Below are positions 24,160 through 38,630 of a stretch of DNA of 53,129 nucleotides, in pieces (the stretch's first letter is position 1; the number at the start of each line of letters is the position of its first letter). The notes under the pieces were generated by a model that did no database searches, had not been told where the DNA came from, and saw only the letters and a list, made by a program, of their open reading frames with translations. The stretch lies in the NCBI GenBank assembly GCA_900618425.1, contig UZAN01041809.1, forward strand, positions 1-53,129, written 5' to 3'. Both the position numbers and the translations under genes were made by a program. The DNA is from Echinostoma caproni (lineage: Eukaryota; Platyhelminthes; Trematoda; Plagiorchiida; Echinostomatidae).

Positions 24160-25480
24160 CCCAGAAAATTAGTCCTGGTTCATTAAGTCACCTTGATAAC
24201 CCAGGAGAGAGTCGAACTGATGGTGATCGAACAGCGTGATGGTCACTTAATGATTGTCGAACCGCACGAGTTAAGGATTCTCAACAAACGTACAGGTAAC
24301 ATAACTTGCCTTAAAATATGCGACTACCCGCATTTATTATCATCTCATTAAGTGCACACAGACTGGAAAAAAGATCGGAAACAGTTGCTCACCTGGTCTG
24401 ATATCACAACGGTTATTCTGAATTTGATTGACCAAATCTGTTTCAATTTAGTGAAATGAACATTCAAAATAAAGGGAAATTTTCTTCAAGTGCAGGGAAC
24501 AAAATCGCAGTTGCCTGGCATGATAACAGAGAATACAGTTATTGAAAAGAGAACCCAGTATGGGAAAACTGCTCGATTTCAGTCTTGGATGATTTTGCCG
24601 CGTCTCAATAGACGCACGGTCCTTGCTAGTAACCAGCTGTGTGTACTTCCAAATGATTACCCTGCTTTGAACCCAGTTCGAAATGTGTTCTTAAGCCTGA
24701 TTACATAATTGCCTTTCTGTTCGACCTATGTAAGTGCAACCGCAGTGGAATTGATTGCTAGATTAAGTTTGAGTTGGCATAAACAAGTGGGTGTTAAGTA
24801 ACCGGGGAGATAATGTTAATTCCTTGTCCTGTGCAAAATTATGGGTTTGCATGCGTAGGAGGTCGGGTTGACAACCGATTGTACCCTTTGACGAAGTAGA
24901 TTAGTTACATCATCACCTTGTAATGGCAAAGGAATTGATACTTCAATTAGTAGTATTAACGATACAAAGCAAAATTGAAGTTTAAGTAGAGGATGTAAAA
25001 TTAACAAAAATATCGTCAATTTTCGGCAATCAAATATTTCTCGGATACTGCGTTTGGCAGTAACATTTTGTAACAAATTAGTGGAAACAACGTTTCAATT
25101 AAATGATTTCAGATGGACAGAAAAGATTCACCTAATAGTACACAGCTTAGCGACTGGGAATTTGACACTTAACTGAAATTTTTTATTTCGACTTCTACAA
25201 ATAACTTAAGCATGACGCACTGCTAAGATAAACATGGATATTCTTACTTTTTGTTTGTGTTTGTGCTTTACATTGGATGCTTGTTGTTCCAGTGAGAGTT
25301 GGGTTTCAGCTTCAGTCATGACCAACAAAAATTATGTACGACAGTATATATATTTGCTCTTTATAAATATATATAAATATACAATATGGAGAATCTGAAT
25401 GACTGGGCAGAATCTGAAGTTCCTCGGTGATTGCCTCAGTTAGCCACGCGAGTTCGTTGCACTACCGACTGACCATTGTT
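24160..25480. other. no gene recognised; TATA-type simple repeat
   Basis: Only short frames, none known. An alternating T and A tract with TATAAATATATATAAATAT lies at 25344-25381. Confidence 0.5.
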
Positions 25481-26440
25481 CATGCAACTCAACATGAAAA
25501 GAATACTGAAGGGAAAATGGAAAAGCTAGTTACGTTTCCCTTTCCGTTTCCCGTCTCCGGCTTAGATCAAATCGCGCAATAAAATTTCTCCGTGTTCTTG
25601 TGCTATCACACGTGCACACACAATCAGTTCTGGTGTTTTCTATTCCACAGTGGAAGTGTACTCAACGTCAACAATCACCGATTGAATCACTGGTTAGGTG
25701 GGAGCGGAATTCGAAAGAACAACGAGAAAGGAAAAGTGCAACGCAGTGTGATGGCCTTCATCAAGTTATTCCCCCCGCTCCGCCTGGCTGGATGAGATAT
25801 GCTTTGCGCATAGAAACGATTCATGGCGCGGCCAGCCGGTTGCTGTTCTGTTCGAGAGCAACACTAAATTATCTCACTTGTGACGCTGTGTGCGTTCTTC
25901 TTGTATCCTGTTTGTTCTCTCCATTCACTTTTAAACTACGCACACCGGATTGAAAAGATTCCTGTTTTTGCCAAAGTTGGTCAAGAATTGATGCGTAATG
26001 GGTGCGCATAGGGAGAGAAGAAAATTCTTGTTATTTTTAGGGTGCATTACTTTCTTTGAACGTTATCATCATTATTATCATCGCGCAAAGCGGAATTGGT
26101 AAGAAGCATAAAACAGTGTGTAACCAGATTTGACGTAAATATGAACGAATAATGTGCTATGAAAATCAGCGAAACTAAATCACCTCTCAATATCTTCAAT
26201 ATCTTCGTCTTCTCCCTCAACCCCTTTTTCACAGAACCGACTGAGCACACGATTGAACGCATTCACGGCACAGACAGAGTCATGATTTGGTGAGAAATCC
26301 CATGAGAAATCGCGGAACTGAGTGAAGCAAATCGGATTGCTCTTCTGTTCGCAACCGCGGTTGACCGCATCGGTTGCGGCGGAGAAGGAGTGGGGCAGTG
26401 TGAGTGGGTCGGCTGGTTGCAATTGAGGTGAACGGAATAC
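25480..26440. other. GC-richer island with possible exon(s)
   Basis: The base composition is visibly richer in G, C and CpG than the kilobases on each side. The plus strand holds a 117-codon frame (25600-25953), and the minus strand an 80-codon frame (26180-26422). The minus frame ends in an acidic run (GEDEDIEDIER), directly at an AG/GTGATT sequence that could serve as a splice donor. Neither is recognised. The island could be the start of a gene, perhaps a divergent pair, or an old GC-rich repeat. Confidence 0.22.
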
Positions 26441-29400
26441 TATCTACCACACAGAACCGTAGATTTCATTAAAAAATTTTACCGAGGTTGACTGAATGAG
26501 GCCTGTTTTCAGGGGTTGGGTTATGTGGAGAGCTTGACACTTCGAAATGTGACAGTAGTATATAAGCGTACAATCTATTGGGAAGCAAAGATGAACGAAA
26601 CAACTAGCTATAGGGTAAAATTGGTTACCGAAAGACATCTTTTTAAATCAAAATATGCACAGAACCTAACAAAACCTTCGGAATATAACTAGCGTACGAC
26701 CCAGAAAACATTTTCCATTTTAACAAGCTATTTTATGCAAATATATCAGTGGAACTGCAGTGTCCCGTTCTCAGCAACATCTCGTCTCATCAACCTTATT
26801 CAGTGATACTTATTTATTACTAATCAACGGGGTATACTAGGTGAATTGAATGAGGATTGAAGTTGAAATGCCAGTAGTTTATAGTCTGTACTACTAGAGT
26901 GGTACAATAACTTGTTTACCCTTTCGCGACTTGGTTAGAGTGTTTGCTTCTCACACAAATTAACGGAACATTGTTTGCTTGCATGGAAATTAGCTGATAA
27001 CTTTACTAGTGAACCAAACAGTTCGTTTTAATCCTTCATTTTGTGTTCCCGCCAATGTGGTTGAATAGGTTAACTATTTGTGAGCTTTTTGATTGAATCG
27101 AATTCTTATTGATTACAACAAATAACTCCTTTGATATGATCAAAGACCGCCACGAGAATCGCTCAATTTTCACTGGACTTATTATAATGAGCCAACTATT
27201 CATATAAATGACCAGATCAACTAGCATGATGTTTACCGGTTGTGCATTCACTTACAATGCATTCGTTTGTTTGGCCGATAACCCGAAGCAGTCAAGTAGT
27301 TTTGTGGTTGCCACAGGTATTCATAAATATAAGAGAACGAAAGGAAGATTTATCAGTTAAAAGATGAAACCAATCATTATTCCACTGAGCATTGCTTTAA
27401 CAGTTATTAAAATAATTTTTTGATCACATCCAAACAGAAAACAATTAGGATTGCCCGAAATCAAGATGAATAATCATTTTTACTTAGGAGTTTTTCATTC
27501 CGAATTATAAATATTGATGTCACAGTCGAGAGTTCCTATGTTTTCTATCCGAATTTCATTTGAGACGCTCAGGAGTATCTTCATGTTGTCTGAGAACTTT
27601 GAATCCCTTGTACAATTTAATGCAAAGTTCTACGCAGTTCAAATTAAAATTTATGGCCTGAAATGAATTTTGGTTTTTCGTCCAGCGGGTGAATAGTATA
27701 AGTTTTACGATCTATTTTATTTTGGAATGCATTTTCTTCCTAACACATATTGGTTCTGTATGTGAACATTTCCTCCCTTGCATTTCGTTCATGAAGTTAG
27801 ATTACCAATTCACTGCGTATCGATTAAAATAGCAACAAGATTATTTCGATAGCTTTTAATTACAGCGTCAACTGATCACAATCCATCAATAATGATGGCT
27901 CATATGTCAGCACTGTCCACTTCTTTGGATTCATTCGAGAGGGTAAGGGTTAGCTGTTCCACAAGCCTTTTGATGAGACACAAATCAATACTTTGAGGTT
28001 AATTGATTGGATTCATCATCCAGAATGCTGGTTAATCATTCCATGATGCTCAGTAGTTTTTCGTAAATCTAATTCCCCAGCCAGATTGATCACCGACAAG
28101 GTTTAAGGTGTCTGTGACGAGTGAAAGCTTGTGGGGATTCTTAAGTTGGCTCGCTCCTATGGGTCGAGTTTGCTAGTAGAAAGATTTCTGGACATTCTCT
28201 TTCTGTGCGGAAATCATGTGGCTCTACTCGCTATCATATTATCCTGAATGTTATGTGCTCAAGCCACACTATCACCGTTGAGTGTTCTTTTTTCTCTGTA
28301 TTGTGATGCAACTCTTGGATTGATCACATCTCCCTTGACGAGAATTGTATGTAGATTCTTAATACAATATTCATGAAATTCAAAGGACAGAAGAGCGAAA
28401 TCGAAGGAGTAATATCAGCCGAACTGAATATTGTCCCCGGTTACGAATGGGTAATTGGTGAAGCAGAACTGAGATCCGAAGCGTATTTACCTGAGGAATA
28501 ACCGATTTAAAGTAACCAAAACCTAAATTAAAAGACACTGAGAATAATAATTAGCCATTTGGTTGTAAACGTCTAATGAAAATCTATTTAAATTTCTTAG
28601 GTTCTAGTCGCTCCACGCTGTATGGCGAATAATTTAGATGAGTAATTTATTGTCAGATTTAACTTCCAATTAATTGTAAGATGAAAAGACGATCTACTTT
28701 AATTTCAGGGTCGAGAAATAAATTCTAGCCTATTTCAAATGTAGCTTGTAGTGAGATTTCTGTATGGTATAACTATAATAACAAACTGTCCACGGCTTGC
28801 AATTTAGTTCAACCGCGATTGAAAATCCGTTTATCGTCAGGTCATTTAGAATTAGGAAGTCAGGTTGTTGAAACGAATTCTGAAAGGCCAATGCACAGAA
28901 AAGTTCCAATGTGAACGAGAATACAAGTCATTGTGGAGTCAAGATCCTAGCGCCTCCTTTGACGTTTCAATACCGCTCCGGGTAGCCATACGTCCGGTTT
29001 TTGTTTTAGATACATCTGGGCTCTTGGGGATTTCATTTCCGTGATAGGCAATCATCAGAGTGAGCATTGGAGTAGAGTTGAAAAAAATCGTTCAATTTTA
29101 TGTGCTTTTTTGACAGAATTAAATAATTATTATACACATATGCAAGATGATTCCCACTTTGCATGTTCAGGTTGAGCTATATGGAGTCCTCTCATATCCT
29201 TTCTCTATGCCCAGAATAACACAGGATTTCGTGAGCCGTAGATATTGCTTCGTTCGACGTTATATGCGGGCTTTTAGATAGTTTAAATTAGGATCGACGA
29301 AAGCGACCAATTCAAATATGTATCATTTGACCGTTTTGTTATTCACAGTTTTTCATTCAATGAGGAGTTCCTGAGAAGGCAAAGTGTGAATGAAGCATTG

Positions 29401-30925
29401 CACAGTTCCCTTCTGACACGTAGTTGATGCCTTAATAAACAGTAATAATTGCTAACAAATTGGGTGAAACGGGTGTTCTGAACATAGCACGGGCAAGAAA
29501 ATTTATGGCTTTTTAGTATTCAGCGTGCTATCCAGGTTCTTTCTTGGCTTACAAATTTGTCAAGCTCGCTCTTCTTTGCCCTGATTATGGTTCCTCTGAA
29601 TCGATCATTTATTTTGATAACGAACAAAGGAGAAATTTGAGCGAAAACCTGAGAGAATTAGAAGGGTAAAGATAGAGAGCATAGATAAACTACATGAGGA
29701 TATCCACAGAGCAGGTAAACGGGCACTGTTTTCTACGGCATTGAACCGTAACAATCAATGTCTCTAACCTCTTATAAAACTATTTCGACACCCCCAGCCA
29801 GATAATCTTGGGTAAACTGTGTGCTATTTATCCGGTCAGGATTTTTATACAATCATGCCAGGTCATAATTTGATCATCTTTGGACTTGCAACAAATACTA
29901 CGTGCCTCGGCAAACATCACACCCAGAGGAAGTCTATCCAGTGTGACAAACGAAGTACAACTATCGCTATCCCCGGAAATTGGAAATTGGATTTCGCGCT
30001 AGTTTCTACTACTCCTAGTATTGTTCATCTGTCGGCACCAAAATTGGGTTGACCAGCGAGGAAAACGCCTCAACTACAAACAGTCTTTCCAAGTGTTGCA
30101 TCCGTATAAGCCGTTTCTTTGTCGTTAGTTGAGGTACGGCAGCTTAACTCATTGACTCATGGAATATCGTTTAACACCTTGGAGGTTACCAACACATGCA
30201 GAAAACAGCAACTAGAACTTGAACCATTACAAATAGTCTGCAGGTAATTTGAATCTTCCATTGGTATTACAACGCTGTCTGCGTACTCCAGGCTAGATTG
30301 CGTAATTTCAATGAGGACATCAAATTGTACTCTAAGAGGGGGAGCACAAAGCATGAAAGGTTGATGAGTGGGGCAGGACTTTTGGCCGTTGGATAATCCG
30401 TATGGGTCCCATCCGCCGCTTGCTTCTCTAGAGAACTGAAGAACTTCAGTCTTGACATGCCGATTCCCGAGTACCAGGTAGAGCCATAATTGTTTTCTCT
30501 AACTGTAAACTGTGATTGCGATAATTGTTCATTTGTGACTACTTTGATTTCGAGCCAAAATCGTATGATCAATAAAACATCACTGACATCATAGTTCTAG
30601 TTCGGGGAAAGATTTAATATTTATAATTTCAAATCGAATTTCTCAACGTTCTTTGTTAGCATGAGAAAACATTGCAACTTCAGCTTGTACATGCCAAAGT
30701 TTCTGCATTTCAGGTCGGTCAGGATAAATTGACAAAACAATAAGGTTCTATCAGTATCTTTAGATTTTTCGATCAAAATCATAACTCCGACCACAATGGG
30801 CGCGCAGGTTATCCTCTCGACAAGAAGGTACATTTCGCATAAATTTAATCCAATAAAGGTCCTAAAATGGCTCCAAGAACTTGTTTATCTGTAGTTGATT
30901 ATTCTACTGCTTTTTGGGAGGAAGC
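26440..30925. other. no gene recognised
   Basis: A long AT-rich stretch with only short frames, all lacking recognisable motifs. It includes a 77-codon plus-strand frame at 29819-30052 and minus-strand frames at 30157-30833. No repeats of note were seen by eye. Confidence 0.5.
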
Positions 30926-30929
30926 AATA

Positions 30930-31015
30930 TTCTATTTCGCCTGTTCGCCGAGATTGGCAATTTGTTTACAAACGTTTCATCACAAGCCGAGGTGACACCG
31001 TCTGTGCTTGTGAAG
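30930..31015 (-). repeat. single-armed relative of the 16.7-kb palindrome
   Basis: Plus-strand bases from about 30930 to 30992 match the left arm of the 16680-16838 palindrome with few differences (for example an A for C in the CGAGCTTGG segment and TTTACAAAC for TTTGCAAAC). Read on the minus strand, it carries GTGTCACCTCGGCTTGTGATGAAACG, the half of the hammerhead-like core from stem II onward. The CTGATG part is eroded to CAGACG. No second arm follows, so this copy is not a foldback. The flank 31015-31200 is GC-richer and G-rich and may belong to the same element. Confidence 0.8.
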
Positions 31016-31204
31016 TGGCAGTGTTCGGCTTGTACCCGTTCGTTTATACATGTTTTCTGCTCCACCGACCATTTCGTCCCTTGTTCTAACTGTGTTCAAC
31101 CCGGTTCGCCGTCAAACTGGTGCAATGGGGGTGAGGGTGGGAGGGGATGGGGTTGTCCATCCAACATGAATGCGGTTCCGGTCCGTTCTCAGGTAACGAC
31201 GTGA

Positions 31205-34200
31205 TATTTTGTTGCGTCAACTGATCATTGAGGTGTATTGGGGTGTACGGGTGATCCAGTTCAATGTGTCTGTTTATTGAGTTGACTGAAGAGTGCCAAG
31301 CAATATTCCTCATTTCACAGTTTTGAAGTTCCAGAACGCAATACTATATTTTAAATTGTCATATTTACTTCATTTGAAAATCTATATAGAACTTGTAATC
31401 CATTGGTTCGTGGAATGAATGTCTTCCATTAGTCAGAAGTCCCTTGTGTTATGCCAAGTCTCTAATCAGTTTCAACGCTGATCGATCATCAAAATCTCCT
31501 TTTGAAGCAAATCGATTTTGACCCCTTGAGGGCTACAATAGGAAATTTTATAGGACCTATTTATGGTCCTACAAACGCAGTAAGTGTAACGTTTACGTTT
31601 ATAGAAATGTGCGACCGACGTTTGCTTCCTTGCTCTAAACACAGGGAAGTATTTGTGATTCTCGGGTTCATTTATCGTGGAGTTTATCTGTCAGTGTCCA
31701 AATCACGTGCCGCTGAGAGATAGGTTGAAGAGCGGCCTATCAGATTTACCAGTTTTAGGTCAGATGAAAAGTTTAAAGAGCCAATATTCTCTGTCCCCGG
31801 GGAATGGAAGTATTTCGCTCATTCCTCCTCAGGTTTCATTGGTCAAGCTCTTCATGTACTTGGTTTCAAGAAGTGAAATTTTCTATCTGATTGAAGCATG
31901 AGAATGAAAAACCATGATGACTTGAAAAGAGAGACATTAGGACATGAAGAACATCGGGGCGCTTCACCGGTTCACACCATTGAAGCTGCTCGTGCTTATG
32001 TGATGCAGTTTGCTGAGATACAAAAATGATTTGGGTAAAATTTGAGATAGTGATATGTATTAAACATTTTACATAAGTTGATTGTATAAAAGGATATCTC
32101 GATGCAACTATCATTCAAACTGGTCGTTTTATTCACTTTTATTTACAGTAACTGGGCGTCATTTTGTCACAGTGTTGGAACTATAAAATTGCTTTACCCC
32201 TAATCGTTTCTCACAATACACTGTAAACTAATGAATAACTGCTTCGAGCGGGCAAAAATTACCCCAAACGTAAAGCAGAAAACAGTCTACATGTATAACG
32301 TGTATCGAACTGTATTTAAAGCGGGAGATCAATTTGCACAGAAAGAGAAAAACAAAACATGAATGAAATGCGTTGGAGTAGAAACGCATGGTTGATAGAT
32401 ACAGAGGAAATTTTCCCAAGTTTTTCATTGGGGTTTTGTATTTTTGTGATGAGGCTTTCATGATAGAATGAACACATTGAATATTGGTACTGATGATCTA
32501 TTGCACTCATTTTGTTCATTGGTTTTCTTAGAGACAAATGAAAAACAACTCTGCAGACCACCATTAAGCCTGGATAGGAAAACATATGATGAATATGTGC
32601 GAGTTCAGGTTGTGTCGGAGGCAAATAGCTTGAATCAATGAATTTATCTGGCTAAGTCTAGGAAGCTTCGTATTCTTGATAGGCTAAATGACTTAGCAAA
32701 ACATGCGATGAGAGCTTTCACCGAACACTTTATTTACTATACTTGACACACAGAGTCTATTTTGGCTCCGTCTGTCATATCGACTCACATTCTGCCCTGT
32801 GTTTCCCATAGTGGATGGAAAAGTTGACGTGTACGGCCCTACAGACTGTCGGCACCGGTATTTGCCGAGTGAATTAGAGGGTAGAGGGTGTGTGTGGGTG
32901 GGGGGAAGCACACTAAGCGTGGGAAAGTCAGATGAAGTGTTTCGCTTCGAGTTAAAACATATTCCTTCGGTGGAACGTGCACATATACGTAAATCATCTA
33001 TCTAGTCCATACTGTCACCATGATTAACCGCTTCATGAAAAAATCAATGTTGGAAATATCCTCGTTGACAAAATTCATTCCTCATTCCTTCGCAACAAAC
33101 AACTAACTGTTGTTTTGTATTCTCACAGGGGTTTTTGTCATTTTCGGGAACGTCGGCAATTTGATTAGGAGGGTAGTTTATTCCTATTTGTTTTCTTCTT
33201 AAAATCGATTACGTTAAAGGTCGATTATCTTATTCCACCAAGTTATAAACAGTAAAAGCAAGAAGTTCAATGACTATTGTCAAAAAAGTAGTGTGATTAT
33301 TGGAAGTGCCGCGTTTTACAAAGCACTTTTAAAAACAAAGCGTGAAACACACAAGTCCACGTGCACATACTCTTTTCGTTCAGAGTCCACATTGCGCTGA
33401 CTATGTTCCACGTTGTTGGAAGCTTTGTGAAAGTGACAGTGGAATTTGACTGGATAAATCATCATGAACACGTTGAAAGAGATTTCTTAGGAAGAGGCAA
33501 CTCTTTTTCGAATATTTTGACAGAAGAGTACATGTGTGAATGTTTCAACCAGAAATCATTTTATAGTTAGTTGCTAAACTTCACGACAATTGAATATTGA
33601 TGGGAAAATCAAGATACAAAAAATATCTAAATAGAAATGTTATTGCGATCCCTGCTTGACGCTGCTTATTTTCACCTGTAGGAGAAGATAAAAGCCAATG
33701 AGCATTTGAATAAAAAATGACGATAAACTAAAAATAACCCATATTGAACAAAGATCGTTAAAAATGGAAGTTGCCCGTTAGAAATGCAAGGAGTCCCAAA
33801 ATGGCACTGGGATTGAAAATTGAAAACGGAGACAGGATAGCCCTAGAGTATTAGGCGTTTCTCTGAGGCTTGAATGAGTCACTGGAGATAGATTATCCCT
33901 CTCCCTCCTGATAATCGCATTCAGTCTGAAGAAGCTACGAGAATTGAAGCCCTTACGATATTTGTCCATATAAATAACGATAAATTGAATGAGACCAAGT
34001 ATCCCTGGTGCTTCTCATTCATTACATCCTGCACAGCTAAATATGAAAGCAAAACTTACTGACAAATCATCATTGAAGACTGGACAATCCAAAACTTAGC
34101 ATCACTAAAAGGTGCATGTCTTCAGGAACTGTTATACTGACTTCTCTTTTCAAATTTACCATGACAAAGATATCTCAATTTCATACGCTTGTTAATTTAC

Positions 34201-37200
34201 AGCTATTGATCGAACTCGTGCAACTTGACATCTATTTTTAAAATGTATTTCATTCCACAATATAATGCATGTATATCGATAGCTATGGGTGAAGAGTACT
34301 TATCCGAAAACTTTTCTTCTACTGTAATGTTCTTACTTCTATTTTACCACTTTTACTATCACGACAAAAATTGTAGTTGTCTGATGGTTACAGTTCGGCG
34401 GCATGATAGTTCTTTTTCCTAATAGACGAATACTGTTTGATGAGGGTCTCATTCTGGTCAGTCCAAGTTTTCTAAATAGCTTACCTTTTACCAATCGGTG
34501 CACACTGCAAATTCTGAGTGGTGAGGATTGTCCAGAATAAATAATTTGATAAATCGTATGGCTATAGACCAAAATCATAAAGTACCCTATTTTGGAGGAA
34601 GGCTTCCGGAAAGGAGGCAAATACTGAGCGCGTTTTTGTTGGTCTCCCATGCATGCCACAATAGGTATCATAATATTTGTTGCATTGGTGAGGCACGTTT
34701 TCCATAAGTTTCACTCGGAAGTCATATTTTTTCCGGACAAAGGTTAGTATTGTATACCTCTTGAGGTTGGTCGTAGAAAAATATTGTTTTTTCACATTTG
34801 TGCAGCTTATCAAGGGATAAAGTTTAATGTCGAATTCCTTCGATTACCGTCCAGCACTTGGGATTTGAGTTTAATCGAAAACTTGTCTCTGTGTTAGAAA
34901 CAGGGATAATTTAGCTACATCGGTATTGATCTTCAGTGGCCTGGGTGCGGCATGTATCAAAGGAAACTGGCAAATGCTGCTTAACACTCAACTTAGTGGA
35001 CTCTATGCAAAAAGGACAGGCTGTAGCGGTGAAAACAAAGAACGGCAGATAGAACATTGACAAAATGAAAGTAAAATACCTGTACCTATGAGTCATTTTT
35101 CCAAAATAAATTCTAAAGATGTTTGTTTACTGGGGCTTGGTATTTTTTATATCCGATGCACCGACATCAGTTGGTATAATTGAGAAATCGTTCTTTTTAG
35201 TGGCATTCGACCAATAGAAGCAAAGACATATGTGGATATTATTATGGAGATATTGCGATATTGGTGAGGGAAACAACACTTTTCTGGATGCAAGCTACAC
35301 TCACCTAGAGCCAACTGTTATAGCATCGTCTCCACCAGACCATTGTTCTTTAGGGCTAACATATAAAACCATTGTCGGAGTTGCGTGGTCAAACAGATTA
35401 CACGTCTTGTTTTGCTTCCGCTATAGGCCGTGATCGTCAGATGGGTCAGGAGAAATTCAAAAGTTTACTAATAGTTTACTACTAGTTCACTAGTAGAATC
35501 AAATAAAGGGACTTGGACGGACAAAATATCCTCAAATGACTTACATCCTGGCGGTTAGTTAGTAGGGCAAACAGTTATTCTACTGTTCGGGCTTTGAGAT
35601 GAAATTATAAAAACTAACGTTTTAGGCAAATAATTCTTAGGGATATTCATAAATGCAGCACATCGCTATCATTTTCATTTCCAGTGAAATTCAACTCATG
35701 TTAGTAGTTCACGCTAAACATTTCTGTGAATAACTACTTCGGTTCCATATTGCAACCTAACTTGTGGAAAAATGGGTAACCGTTGTAGTCAATGGCGCCA
35801 AATATCGATCATAAGGATCTATGGCTTCCGTTTATGGAGTAGGCTACCAGAAAATCCATTTTCAAAAAGAACACTGCAAATAATCAAATGGATGTCGAGG
35901 GAAGTAGAAAAAAATCCAATTTAGACCAGCGGAGGCGGTGGCATTGAAGAAGACGACTTAATGACAGACGTGGTTAACCTTGCTCGAGAGTGAAGTTGAG
36001 AATTTTCTCCCAGCTAAATGAATTCTGTCTAGAAGCAAATCAATAAATTCAGTTACGTAGTACGCAGATCAAGAACAATTGTTTCGGAAAGCCTAATAGT
36101 AGACTGGCTTACCTGAATGAGTGTGCCTAGGTGGTAATCAATCTTAGCCGAATGCCAACAAAAGGCATCTACATAAGTAAGGAAGTTGGCTGGAGGTAGT
36201 GGAGTTATAATCTTGTCCGAAGACCGAATACAAGCAAGTTGAGTACAGTTTCACGACCAGGTTCGTTGAACAGTGTCCTTTCCAGCGCACTGAGTTTGTA
36301 CAAGTGACACATGAAATTCAATGTGCAATTTACCATAAATTGTAGGTAAACGTTTTGAAAATATACTGATAATAGCAATGCATTACGATTTCTTATGACT
36401 CCCAGAGTCAACTATTACTATTTTGAAAGGCATGTGACGGATTTGCAGCCGCAGCAGTCCAAGCGAAATCAGAAATTTGTACTACCTTTGGATGAGTTAT
36501 TTAAAAAGATGTTCCAGGTTGCTCTTGTTGAGAAATACCAATACAGAATCAAATAGTCATTGCTAATTGTACGATATTGACAATAATGCATAAATGAAGT
36601 TATCAAGGAACTAACGGTTTTAGCCTAATGAATAGATTGACGCCGGTAACGATACCCGAAAAGGTCGAACCAACTGAAAAGCGAGTGTTTCTGAGCTTTG
36701 TTGGTTTACATTTCTATTTGCTTTGGGTATTTGTACTTGTATTTGTATAACTTGTATAAGCTTATATGCTTACATTTCAGTTAAAAAAGTGCACTAGCTG
36801 TCAAGCGGAATGAAATATACAGTGTAATAAAGCATGCACAGTAAGGACTAACGCAAAACTCATCCAATTACAAAAGCTCTGACGTAATTCACTTACAAAC
36901 CTTCCTTTTTTGGTTAGTAGTCGGGCGAGGTAAGACCAAGTAGGGGCCCGACTCCTAAAGAAATTGGGAAATCGTTAGTGAAGATAGCAATGACAGAACA
37001 CAATGAATAGTTAATTACCTTTACCTTATTACACTACTCATACTGGTGAGTGTCATTTAAAGTGATCATGGTAAATGCCCCTCTCTGTCGTCTAGTGACT
37101 TTTAAATTTGGCAAAACCTCTCTTGTCTCTTTAAAGGTCGTTTGGTCAAGTGCATATCGGATGCAATGCACTTCAGGAATGCTAATTTTCTATCATTTCT

Positions 37201-38630
37201 CGTTTGGTCCTTTTCTGCATTTATAGTTTCTGGCTGTTTTGGAATGCCAACTAATCATCATGCTTGGAGCAGGGGATTGGGAGCCGCAGTCTGTTAGATT
37301 CATTACATTCCTTTTACCTAAGCGCATCACATTATTCTGTATGGCATGTGTTCATTGTTCATTGAAGCATGTAATTATACCCTGTCAAACCAAAACGTGA
37401 AATGTATTGATACTATGTTTGGATTTGACATGCCCTCTTAGTCTGGTGTGGCAAAGTACAATAGGGTCCAACCTGGCATAATATTTGCAATGACGAGGGT
37501 ATAAATTGCCTAACTTAATGTACAAGAACATACTATCTAGCTTATTTTGTCAGTTACAAAAGGCCTTTTAGAAATGAATGATTTGCAAAGTCTAGAAAGC
37601 AGATAATGAAGAAGCCGAATCGATTTTAAATTACAGAATATTCAGGATGAAAGTGGCAGGTATTCACGTAATAAGAAAGTACACGTATGGTCACGTATTT
37701 AAATATACTTGTAAACATGCATATCCATGTATGTATGTCTGTTGATGAATATTTGAAATCTAAAGTGAGTGATAGGACGTTTATTTTATATCTTCTGATT
37801 CAACCAAATATTTGTTGCCAAACGTGAATAGCAGTGTGTGAATTGGGTAGAACAACTTAGTTTGTTAATTGTTCACTGAATGTCACAAAATCATATTTCA
37901 ACTCGCCTATCGGGATTTACACCAGGAAAATCTTACTCAATAATCTTGTTCCATATCCACTTTGAATGATGTTTCTTAGATCATGCGTCGTTTGGTGATT
38001 AATTTAAACATGCATTTGTAATGATATAAAATTGTTTCCGGTCAGTCTTTGCATTTTTATACGTTCAATTTGGAAAACTGTTTTTGATGAGTATATGAAT
38101 GGAATATATCGTAGAATCAACTGTGTGCAATTTCAACGCACTACTCTCAGTTCATTTGAGGTGGCTAGGAGAGACCAAGCATTCAAAACAGGAACTTAGC
38201 ATATCCACGCGCCTGAATTGGAATCTCAGTTGGTTTATTGAACATACACTGTTAGTGATTCCTAACAAGTTGGAAACAATGTGGCTAAGGTCTTTGGTAA
38301 TGAATCTTTGCATAGTGAATTAACATTTGAAGTGACTAGATCAAAGACAATTCTTCTAACTCTATCACAAAAGGCCATGGTATATCCTCAGTGATAGCAC
38401 TCTGTGTATATCGCGGAGAAATCTAATCGATTCATAAATATAGCATGAGACTAAACTATTTTTTGAAATGGTTTACGGTGTGAACCATTTTCAGATATGC
38501 TAAATTTGGCTGTCACAAATCCGTGGACACAATCATACGCCTATATATTAGAATGCATAGAATGCTTTTACGAAACTTTACTTCACATCTACGTGTTAAT
38601 GTCAGCATCGTTGTGCGAGAGCAAATAAAT
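31205..38630. other. no gene recognised
   Basis: The longest frame is a 110-codon minus-strand one at 34339-34671; none is recognised. A small hairpin with an 8-bp stem (AGTCGGGC paired with GCCCGACT) spans 36919-36953. Short imperfect tandem motifs built from AGTTTACTA and TTGTAT occur near 35460-35495 and 36725-36765. The rest is anonymous AT-rich DNA. Confidence 0.5.

Noticed and set aside
36919..36953. 8-bp stem hairpin as a terminator
   Set aside because: It is a short stem with an 18-base loop, no T run and no gene beside it. Such hairpins occur by chance in a window of this size.
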